Assembly: GCA_016179685.1 (NCBI GenBank)
Contig: JACPCR010000065.1
Location: 1 to 64,000 of the forward strand
Source: Planctomycetota bacterium
GTDB lineage: Bacteria > Planctomycetota > PUPC01 > JACPCR01
DNA length: 64,000 nt
Reading direction: 5' to 3'
The notes under the pieces were generated by a model. The model saw only the letters and a list, made by a program, of their open reading frames with translations, was not told where the DNA came from and made no database searches. Positions 1 to 8,200 of this stretch are shown one piece after another. The translations under genes were made by a program, and so were the position numbers. The first letter of the stretch is position 1. Each line of letters begins with the position of its first letter.

Positions 1-52
1 CTTCCTGTTATCGTTGATACCTGAATTTCCCGTCTGAACCCATGAAAAAGTG

Positions 53-250
53 TTACCTCCAAACCCCCGATTTTTTAGTAATCAGCTTGAACAAATACAC
101 ATAGCCCGTCAGAAGGGTCAAATCCACGTCAACCGTCATCCGAGGCGCGCCCCACCGCTGGAGCGCGAGGCCGCCGATGAAACAGAATGGCCAGCCGTAT
201 TTCTGGCAAACCGTCTGGACCTCAGAGGCGGCGAGAATCACCTCAATCAC
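53..250 (-). pseudogene. Truncated AbiEii/MNT-type nucleotidyltransferase fragment
   Basis: The 65-residue frame starts with GTG (250-248) and overlaps the stop of the upstream small gene by 8 bases, as in a translationally coupled pair. Residues about 20-48 (FCFIGGLALQRWG, then TVDVDLTLLTG) match the GG-containing, DVDL metal-binding core of nucleotidyltransferases of the AbiEii/MNT toxin type. After LLTG the family-like sequence stops and an unrelated AT-richer tail runs to an early stop, so most of the protein is missing. Family members are much longer. I read it as a 3'-truncated pseudogene; a short functional protein is unlikely. The truncation lies near residue 48. Confidence 0.6.
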
Positions 251-503
251 GGTTTGCCGCCTTTTTGAACCATCGCTGCTGTTCGATCAGGCCAGAAGAC
301 GGTTGGGGAGCGTAGGGTGCACGCGTGTAATCGGCTGGACCGCAGAGCCTGGCGATCGCTGAGTAAGCATCGAGTTCCCGAATCTCCCTGCGGCGAATCT
401 GCTCCAGGTCCTTCCCGGCAAGCTTCCAGGTTTGGACCCAGCGCTTCCCGAGATCCTTCTGCTCGGATGTCCAATCCTTCAAGAAAGAGACCTGCTTCTT
501 CAT
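243..503 (-). CDS. Small partner protein of a nucleotidyltransferase pair (hypothetical)
   Basis: An 86-residue, charged, soluble protein starting MKKQVSFLKDW and ending near SSGLIEQQRWFKKAANRD. It sits directly upstream of, and overlaps, the truncated nucleotidyltransferase. Small proteins with a similar SGL(V/I)EQQ(R/A)WF tail are, from memory, found next to such nucleotidyltransferases, which suggests a two-gene defence or toxin-antitoxin-like module; that role is inference. No signal peptide or membrane segment is visible. The partner is broken, so this may be the surviving half of a decaying module. The start chosen is the ATG at 503-501, the only one that gives this reading frame without antisense sequence from thrS. 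Confidence 0.6.
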   Translation of the reverse strand: MKKQVSFLKDWTSEQKDLGKRWVQTWKLAGKDLEQIRRREIRELDAYSAIARLCGPADYTRAPYAPQPSSGLIEQQRWFKKAANRD

Positions 504-701
504 AAGACAAGTGTACCCGCAGACCCGATGTGAAGGAAACCCTTGTGGAATTGAAAATTGTAGATTGAAAATTGTCCAGTTGCGTCCGGATCGGTGAACT
601 GGGAGAATTCGACCCTGGACATGGGAAGGTCCGAAACGTTCCGGACCGCTAGGGACCTGTCGGGACCGGCCCGCGGAACGACAAGTGGGAGGCACGAACG
701 C

Positions 702-2522
702 ATGGCGAAAAGCTCGAAGCTGAGCAAGGACGACTGGCTGTATCGTTTGAGGCACTCTCTTTCCCACATTATGGCGCAGGCGGTGCTGGAGATTCGGCCC
801 GGCGCCCGGCTCGGATTCGGCCCCCCCGTGGAAAACGGGTTCTACTACGATTTCCTGCTCGACGAGCCCGTATCGGACGCGGAGTTTTTGGACCTTGAGC
901 AGCGCATGCGCCGCATCATCGCGGAGAATCAGAAGTTCGAGCGCGCCCTCCGGCCCGTCGCCGAATCCCTCTGCTTCCTGGAGGACCGGCGGCAGCCGCT
1001 GAAGGTGGAATACGCGCAGGATCTGGCCCGCCGAGGCGAGAGTTCGTTGAGCTTCTATCGCAACGGTCCCTTCGAGGACATGTGCGAGGGGCCGCACCTC
1101 GAAAGCACGGGCGAGGTGCCCGAGAATTGCTTCCGCCTCGATTCCGTCGCCGGCGCCTATTGGCGCGGCAGCGAGAAAAACGCCATGCTGAGCCGTATCT
1201 ACGGCCTCGCCTTCCCCTCCGCCGCGGACCTCCAGAGATTCCTCGAACGGCGTGACCTGGCCAAGGAGCGGGATCACCGGAAGCTCGGCCAGCTCCTCGG
1301 CATCTTCACCTTCGACGACGACGTGGGCCGCGGCCTGCCCCTCTGGCTGCCGAACGGCACCACCGTCCGCGACGAGCTGGAAGCCCTCGCACGCGAGGTC
1401 GAGTTCCGCGGCGGTTACCAGCGCGTCACCACGCCACACATCACCAAGGGCGGACTCTATCGCCTCTCGGGCCACCTGAGCCACTACAAGGACTCGATGT
1501 TCCCCCCCATGCACATCTCCGACGAGGACGAAGACGAGGACTACTACCTCAAGCCGATGAACTGCCCGCACCACCATAAAATCTACGCCTCCCGGCCGCG
1601 GAGCTACCGCGAGCTGCCCCTCCGGCTCGCCGAGTTCGGCGTCGTCTACCGATACGAGCGATCGGGCCAGTGTGCGGGCCTCCTGCGCGTCCGCGGCATG
1701 TGCCAGAACGATTCGCACATCTACCTCGCCAACGAGCAGGTGAAGGAGGAGGTCAAGCGCGTCCTCGAGCTGCACCGCGTCTACTACGAGATGTTCCGCT
1801 TGAAGGACTACTGGATTCGCCTCTCTCTCCGCGCACCCGATTCCGAGAAATACGTCGGCCAGGCCGACCTCTGGGAGCTGTCCGAGAAGGTCGTCCGTGA
1901 AGTCCTCCAGGAGCTGGCCATCCCCTTCGTCGAGGAGCTGGGCGAGGCCGCCTTCTACGGGCCCAAGATCGATTTCCAGATGCAGACGCTGCTGGGCCGG
2001 GAAGAGACCGCGGCGACGACGCAGCTCGATTTCGTCATGGCCGAACGATTCGGCCTCGAGTTCACGGACCGAGACGGACAGAAGCGCCGGCCCTACATCA
2101 TCCACCGCGCGCCCCTCGGCACGCACGAGCGCTTCCTCTCCTACCTCCTCGAACACCTCAACGGGGCATTCCCCACGTGGCTCGCGCCCGTGCACGTCCG
2201 AATCCTCCCCGTCTCCGAAAAATTCCTGGGCTACGCCGCTCGACTCCGCGCCGAGCTGGTCCAAGACCTCTTCCGCGCCGAGCTGGACGAGGGGAACGAG
2301 CGCCTCAACAAGAAGGTCCTCGAGGCCGTCACCCACAAGATTCCCAACCTCTTCGTCGTCGGGGGCAGGGACCAGGAGGGCGGCACGGTGAGCTGGAGGC
2401 GTTACTGCCGCGGCAACGAGCAGAAGGTCGTTCGCTTCGAGGACGCCCGCGGCATCCTCCGCACCCTCCGGGCCGGACGCGTCATGGATAATTTCCCCGA
2501 CGTAGCGGTCCCCGGCTGGTGA
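702..2522 (+). CDS. thrS: Threonyl-tRNA synthetase lacking the TGS domain
   Basis: Class II synthetase that charges tRNA-Thr in the cytoplasm. The start is ATG 702, preceded by GGGAGG about 10 bases upstream; the in-frame extension to 594 has no such site. The 606-residue protein begins almost at once with the HSLSH pair (H18, H22) of the editing/SAD domain, so the N-terminal TGS domain of E. coli-type ThrRS is missing. The catalytic zinc triad is present: C288 in MNCPHHHKIY, H339 in NDSHIY and H468 in HRAPLGTHERF, with spacings close to E. coli C334/H385/H511. Motif 2 (YRYERSG) and the C-terminal anticodon-binding domain follow. Its TGA overlaps the next gene. The CPHHHK and MCQNDSH variants differ from the common CPGH and FTQDDAH, so this is a divergent ThrRS subgroup. 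Confidence 0.93.
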   Translation: MAKSSKLSKDDWLYRLRHSLSHIMAQAVLEIRPGARLGFGPPVENGFYYDFLLDEPVSDAEFLDLEQRMRRIIAENQKFERALRPVAESLCFLEDRRQPLKVEYAQDLARRGESSLSFYRNGPFEDMCEGPHLESTGEVPENCFRLDSVAGAYWRGSEKNAMLSRIYGLAFPSAADLQRFLERRDLAKERDHRKLGQLLGIFTFDDDVGRGLPLWLPNGTTVRDELEALAREVEFRGGYQRVTTPHITKGGLYRLSGHLSHYKDSMFPPMHISDEDEDEDYYLKPMNCPHHHKIYASRPRSYRELPLRLAEFGVVYRYERSGQCAGLLRVRGMCQNDSHIYLANEQVKEEVKRVLELHRVYYEMFRLKDYWIRLSLRAPDSEKYVGQADLWELSEKVVREVLQELAIPFVEELGEAAFYGPKIDFQMQTLLGREETAATTQLDFVMAERFGLEFTDRDGQKRRPYIIHRAPLGTHERFLSYLLEHLNGAFPTWLAPVHVRILPVSEKFLGYAARLRAELVQDLFRAELDEGNERLNKKVLEAVTHKIPNLFVVGGRDQEGGTVSWRRYCRGNEQKVVRFEDARGILRTLRAGRVMDNFPDVAVPGW

Positions 2523-3358
2523 CGCCCATGCTCCTCTCCGCCGCACTGGAAAACCTCATCCGTCAGATCGGAGACGTCGGGCTGCGCCTCCGCGAGATCG
2601 ACGCCGCCGAAGGCCGGGCCGGAAATATCTCCGCCACGCTCGGCCCGGAACACCTGCCCGGCCTCCCGTCCGAGCCGGACACGGAAACGGTCGCCCTGCC
2701 GGGCCGCTACCCGCTCCTCGCCGGTGTCCACCTCCTCGTCACCGGTTCCGGCCGGCGCCTCTGGCAAATCCGGGATGACCCGGAAGGCACCCTCTGCCTG
2801 GTTCGGATCGGCGCGGACGGGGCCGCGGGCGAGCTGCTCTGGGGAAAGAAGCGCGGCCTGAGGCCCACCTCCGAGCTCAATTCGCACCTCGCCGTGCACC
2901 AGGTCCGCCGAGAGATCGGCCAGCCGGCCTCCGTGGTCATCCATGCCCAGCCCCTGCACGTGACCGCCCTGTCCCACGCGGCGGGCTACGAACAGCCGGA
3001 AGCCTTCAACCGCGCCCTCTTCCGCTGGCAGCCGGAAACGATCGTGCTCATGCCCGAAGGCATCGGCCTGATCCCGTACGAGCTTCCGGGCAGCCAGGAG
3101 CAGGCGGCCGCCACGGCAGAGGCCTTCCGCAGCCACCGCCTCGTCGTCTGGGCCCGGCATGGCGTGGTCAGCATCGGGCCCGATGCCTGGTCGGCCTTCG
3201 ACCTGGTGGACTGCGCCGAGATCGCTGCACGATATTTCTATGTGAACCGCGCCGCGGGCATCGAGACGCCGGGGCTTTCCGCACGCCAGCTCCAGCAGCT
3301 CTGCGATAAGTTCAAAGTAAAAAGCCCCATGGTGGAAGCCTGGCTGAAACTGGAGTGA
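2519..3358 (+). CDS. rhaD: Class II aldolase, rhamnulose-1-phosphate aldolase-like
   Basis: Zinc-dependent class II aldolase. In RhaD the reaction is cleavage of L-rhamnulose 1-phosphate to dihydroxyacetone phosphate and lactaldehyde. Matches to E. coli RhaD run along the length: GRAGNIS near residue 33, LLVTGSGRR, LVRIGADGA, LLWG, PTSELNSHL with the catalytic Glu, IHAQPLH with the two zinc His, PEGIGLIPYELPGSQE and WARHGV with the third zinc His. Length (279) matches RhaD (274). The GTG at 2519 overlaps the thrS stop and an ATG lies at 2528; either could be used, and both imply translational coupling to thrS, an unexpected partner. No other rhamnose genes are near, so a related sugar phosphate is possible as substrate. 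Confidence 0.82.
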   Translation: MTPMLLSAALENLIRQIGDVGLRLREIDAAEGRAGNISATLGPEHLPGLPSEPDTETVALPGRYPLLAGVHLLVTGSGRRLWQIRDDPEGTLCLVRIGADGAAGELLWGKKRGLRPTSELNSHLAVHQVRREIGQPASVVIHAQPLHVTALSHAAGYEQPEAFNRALFRWQPETIVLMPEGIGLIPYELPGSQEQAAATAEAFRSHRLVVWARHGVVSIGPDAWSAFDLVDCAEIAARYFYVNRAAGIETPGLSARQLQQLCDKFKVKSPMVEAWLKLE

Positions 3359-3459
3359 GCCACGAACGACTACTGGGTCATCCATGGCGTTCAGGGCTTC
3401 CTACAAACGAGGGCCGGATCAGAAAGGCAGGAGGCAAGATGCCGGTAGACTTCCCGAAT

Positions 3460-4428
3460 CTAAGGAGCACTCCACTGAACGGGTATGGCGGTTTCTGGCC
3501 AGCGAGCGCCCGTGGGAAGGACGACGAGCGTGGGGCCCAGGTGGGCGCCGGAACCCTTGGAAAGCGAGTGCCAGGCCCTGCCCATGGCTAGCGCTACATG
3601 CGCGACCGATGGCGCCTGAACCGTGACCTGGATGTCGAGCGCTCGCTTCCGGCGAGCCCCGATGGCCTCATTGCCGGCTGCCTTCCAGGGAACGGTGACG
3701 GCCCATTTCTCATCGTCGGCTTTGACCTCAAAGTCCGTGCTGGTGACTTGGATGACGGCCAGTGGCGCAGGCTCTGACCCATCAGCGCCGGCGGCCTTCG
3801 CCGAGCGGTAGAACTTCACTTCGCGCGGGTCATCACCGGGGAAAGGGCTGGCCATCGGGGTTAGACGGAGAGTCAGGTTTGCAGTCTTTCCGGACTCGAC
3901 CGCGGGAGAGTCGAATTCCCACCAGGCATGAGAGGACACGCCTCCGAAAAGGTTCATGCCTTCCAAAGCGACGTAACGGTGCTGGGCGGGGACGCCGTCC
4001 ATACTATCCCTCAACAGGGTGGCAGCACTCTCAAAGCTGCTCAGGGTGCCGATCATGCGCGCATCGTCACCCACCTGGACATGGAGACGAACAAAGGGCG
4101 CCTGGGCATCGGCCAGGCTGCTGAGGGATTGTGTGCCGACCCGTACCAGAGCGCGGGGCTGGAGGTCAAGACGCGGGGATGAAGTTGGGTCTTTCAGTTC
4201 GGTAAAACAGAGGCCGTTGGCAGCGAGCGACTTCAAGCAGAATTGGAGTGCTTGGTCCGACGCATTGACGACCAGCATTTCCTGGACGGGCTTCAGATCG
4301 GGTCCCACGACGCTCCAGTAGCGCCAGAGGTTGACGCTCTGATCGTGAACACCGATAGCGATGGAGTTGGCGCGTGCCGGTGCACCGAGCGAGACGAAGA
4401 GACTGAGGAAGACCCAAAGGAAGGCCAT
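3460..4428 (-). CDS. Secreted hypothetical protein
   Basis: A 322-residue protein with a clear Sec signal peptide (MAFLWVFLSLFVSLGAPARA, cleavage likely after ARA). The mature part is predicted beta-rich with few cysteines and no motif I recognise. A GTG 15 bases upstream of the chosen ATG (4428) is an alternative start. It is convergent with rhaD and lies downstream of another secreted-protein gene on the same strand, with an 83-base gap, so the two may be cotranscribed. An extracytoplasmic role is all that can be supported. Confidence 0.7.
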   Translation of the reverse strand: MAFLWVFLSLFVSLGAPARANSIAIGVHDQSVNLWRYWSVVGPDLKPVQEMLVVNASDQALQFCLKSLAANGLCFTELKDPTSSPRLDLQPRALVRVGTQSLSSLADAQAPFVRLHVQVGDDARMIGTLSSFESAATLLRDSMDGVPAQHRYVALEGMNLFGGVSSHAWWEFDSPAVESGKTANLTLRLTPMASPFPGDDPREVKFYRSAKAAGADGSEPAPLAVIQVTSTDFEVKADDEKWAVTVPWKAAGNEAIGARRKRALDIQVTVQAPSVAHVALAMGRAWHSLSKGSGAHLGPTLVVLPTGARWPETAIPVQWSAP

Positions 4429-4511
4429 AGGTCGTGTTTTCACGCGCGGCGCGAAAATAGGGGTACTCCTAGACAAGTTCGCAAGTGCACCCGCACTTGT
4501 GAACTCGTCGG

Positions 4512-5117
4512 CTAATCGCAGATCACCTGCAACTGCTTCAGCTCCGGGCCTGCCTGCTCCTTGCCCGAGTTTCCTTTCAGCGTCTTCACGATGTTGTCGC
4601 GCTCCGATTCCTTCTGCAGGTCCTTCGGATAGTCCGCCCAATAGGCGTCGCTGTCCTTGTCCCTCTTCAGAATCCAAAGCCCTTTCTGGCCCTTCTGATA
4701 AACAATGTCGGTGGAAACCATTTCCGAGGTGATCGTAAGCCGCGCAACGGGCGCGGCCACCCTCTTCGCCTCCTGCCCCTCGGCGGCAGACGCTGGGGCC
4801 GCCGCGGCCGGCTTGGCTGCCGGCCTTGTCGCCGGCCAAATCAGCTTCACCTCCTCCGTCTTTTTCCCTTTGAGCGTCTCCGTCACCTGGATGAGCCCGA
4901 CGGCGTAATACCGGTTAGAGTCCCCGCATTGGCGATCAATCCCCCCTTCGACGCGCACGATTTCCCCCATCACCACGAGATCGGCCTTCTGAAGCAAGGT
5001 TTCCATTGGAATATCGGCCCAGCAGCCTGAAGCCTGCCGGACGCCGAACGTCCAGGGCGCAACCGTCACCATGGCGCAGAGCGATAAGGAAAGCAATCCA
5101 CTCATTCCCTTGGACAT
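4512..5117 (-). CDS. Secreted hypothetical protein
   Basis: A 201-residue exported protein. The signal peptide covers roughly residues 1-31 (hydrophobic LLSLSLCAMVTVAPW core, cleavage before CWAD). The mature start, ETLLQKADLVVMGEIV, is the kind of first strand seen in small OB-fold, NTR-like exported proteins that speak of a protein being secreted and cysteine-bearing, but similarity is weak. An Ala/Pro-rich linker (about residues 98-118) divides the mature part. It is divergent from the large gene at 5224, with a 106-base shared upstream region that presumably holds both promoters. Function unknown. Confidence 0.7.
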   Translation of the reverse strand: MSKGMSGLLSLSLCAMVTVAPWTFGVRQASGCWADIPMETLLQKADLVVMGEIVRVEGGIDRQCGDSNRYYAVGLIQVTETLKGKKTEEVKLIWPATRPAAKPAAAAPASAAEGQEAKRVAAPVARLTITSEMVSTDIVYQKGQKGLWILKRDKDSDAYWADYPKDLQKESERDNIVKTLKGNSGKEQAGPELKQLQVICD

Positions 5118-5223
5118 AGGCCATTACCTCGCCCTAAGATATGGAGCAATAATGAAGACACCACTCGGAATAATCCGACACCCCTTATGGCCTTGCAAGA
5201 CGTTCTTCAGATAGGGAGGTTAC

Positions 5224-8200
5224 ATGAATTTCAGAGGACGCGCTATCTCCAGGCGGGTCATCGCCCTCTTCCTCCCTTGGATCGGCGTCGGCGTCCTCCA
5301 ACCCGAGCCTACCCCATCCGATATCGAAGCGCTTTTCTTCCAGGTCGATGAGCTTCCCGCTGAGGCCAAGGCCAGCAAGGTCAAGGAAATCCTGCGCCTG
5401 CGTTCGCCCCATGCCGCCCCTTTCCTCCTCAAGCTCCTGGCGGATGCCGAGGACTTCGACCTGATTCGCCAGGAGGTCCTGGCCGGGGTCGAGCTGTCAG
5501 TCGATCAGAACTTCCTGGAAGAGGTCGACGCCCTGGCCGCTTCGGAGCATCCTGCGGTCCGTGCCGAGTCCGTCCGCGCCCTGGGCCACGTTCCTGGCCC
5601 TGCGGTGACGCAAAAGCTGGCTGAGTTGGCCGGGCACAAGGACCCCGGCATCCGGTCGGCCGCCCTGGCCGCACTGGGAGAAAGGCCGAGAGCCGGCGCC
5701 ATTCCTTTGCTCAAGAAGAGCCTCGAAAGGCCGCCCGAGACCGCAGCGGAGCTGGTCGCGGCCCAGAGATCGCTCGAGCGACAGGAACGCGCCCTGAAGC
5801 CGGTCCCCGCCTTTCATGCCGCCACCATCGACGAACGCGCCCCCATCGCCGTCGCTACCGAGAAGGACGTGCCGGCCTGGGCCAGGCCGTCCGAGTGGCA
5901 TCTGGTCGGGCTTGGCTTCGGCGGCAGCGTCGGCGGATCGGAATGGCAGCTCGCGCCCCGGCCCGTCACGCCCCAGTCCATCGGAGACGGGCTCGAGCCG
6001 TTGCTCGACGGCTGCCCCCTCCTCGCTGTTCTCCCCCTCGGCGAAGCATTCGCCGAGTCCCTCTTCGGGTCCGAGGAGAACCGCCGCGTGCTTCGCGACT
6101 TCCTCGCCCGGGGCGGATGGGTGTTTTTCGAGCCCGGGTCACTCGGCGTGCCGGCCGGGGAGTGGCTGCATGCTCTGAAACTCCCGGTCCCCGCCGCGTC
6201 GGAAGACAAGGCCGGGCCGCCCGTGGTCTGCGCGGACGACGAGTTCCATCCCATCCTCGATGAACCGTTCAAGCTGGCCCGCAGCCCGGTGGAGAAATCT
6301 TTCGTTGTGACCTGGTCGGACTGGGATCGAAGCCGGGCCCTGGCCCCCTGGCGCAGCTCCTCCAGGCCGGACCACGCGGCGATGTTGCTCTACCCGGGCG
6401 TGCTGGGGCGGGGCACGGTGGTCCTCAGCGGGATAGCGGACTACCTCGCCTTACCGGAGGCCCGGCACAACCTGTACGCCCGGGTCTTCGGTCCCGAGAA
6501 GACCTGGGCTGAGCGGGGCCACTTCGAGGTTTCCGCCGAGGTCGTCACTCCTCATCGGGCCTGGGCTCAACCCCTCTTCCACGGGCCCCTGCGCTGTCTC
6601 TTCATCCTCTCGCGCCATGCCCAGCGCGAAATGCTCGAGCTGGCCCAGCGCATCCAGCTCGATGCAGATGTCGTCCCTCTGATCGACGCCATCAATGGCT
6701 CGCACCAGGAGCGCTGGGGCCCCTGGGCATTCAACCGGTCGCCTCGTGACCGCTATACGGCTGCTGCTCCTACGCATCTGATGCTCGACCATTATTGGAG
6801 CAAGCCCTACGAGGTCATCATCGTTGGAAATTACAGCGGGTACCTGCCTGCGAATCTTCCGCGCCGGAGCGATTGGGACCTCTTCCCCGAATGGATGAAA
6901 GCCCGCATCCTGCGCCGCGTGTCCGAGGGCGCCGGACTGGTCCTCATCGGACTCCCGGGCCAGGTCGCCCGATACCCCGTCGCCGAAGGCCTCGAGCTCT
7001 CGCCCGCCCCGGACTCCATCGACCTGGCCTGGCCCGGCAGGCAGGCCGGGGAGCTGGCTCGGAAGGTCTCCTGCGCCCAGCTCGGCAGGGGCCGCATCGC
7101 CGTGTTCACGCCGGGCGTCCACTTCGTGCGCGGCAGCGAGCTCTTCCTCGGCCCGGAATTCCAGATTCCCGGCGCCCTCGGACCCTGGATGCGCTTCCCC
7201 GAGGAGGACTACGTTTACTCCGCACTCGCCAAAGTCATCCTCTGGGCCAGCGGCAGGCCCGACCCGCCCGCCTGCATCGGCAGCCTCGAGGACACGGGTG
7301 AGGCCGTCCGGATACGATTGACGCCCGTGCCGTTGGCGGTGGCCGAGCTGGAAATCCACCTTGCCATCCGAAACCGATTTGGCGAAACGGTTCATCGTTC
7401 AAAGCGCCCCGCCAAAGACCCTGACGTCCCTCTCCCCTTGCCGCCCCTGCCCGCTGGCGCTTTTGTTGCTGACCTTCAACTTCGCGGACCCGACGATGCC
7501 GTGCTCGATTGGGCGGCCCTCCGGCTGCTTCGTAACGCCTCGCCCCGATGGGCGGAAATCCGTGCAGACCGCGAGCTCTACGAGCCCGGCCAGACGGCCA
7601 GCGTCACCGCTCGAATCCAGGGCGAAGTGCCGGCAGGGGCCCGCATCGCCTGGTTTCTCGAAGACTCCTCGGGACGCCGCGTTGTTCAGGGCGCGCAAGA
7701 ACTTCCGCCCGCCGCACGCGACTTCTCGTTGTCCGTTCCCATCGAAAATCTCCTGTCCACCCGCTCCCTTCTCCGGCTCTCCCTCATCTCGGGCCAGAGC
7801 GTGTCCGACGATGGCGTGTTGCCCCTTTACGTCATCCTGCCGGAGAACCGGCAGCATTTTTCTTTTGCCCTCGTGGAAGCGGAAACCTATGGCGAGATCG
7901 CCCGAATCGGCGTGGACACCGTCGACTTTCCCGTTGCTCCGCGACTCGTGGACCAGGCCATCGAAGCCGGGCTGAAATTCCACGTCGGCTGGGCCTATCT
8001 CCAGTGCACCATCGGCACGCCCTCCAAGTTTCCAGCCGACGGCGTTCGCAGCCCATGCCTCAGCAGCCCCACCTTCGAGCGCGGCATCCGGCAGAGCCTC
8101 GAACGAGTCATTCCACCCCTGCGCCGCCTGGGCGTCCGCAGCTTCGAGCTTCAGGACGAAACCAACTTCGGCGGCCCCTACTGCTTCTCTCCCCACTGCC

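Noticed and set aside
243..2546. A 767-residue frame on the minus strand opposite thrS
   Set aside because: It is antisense to a real thrS and its composition is the mirror of the GC-rich coding strand.
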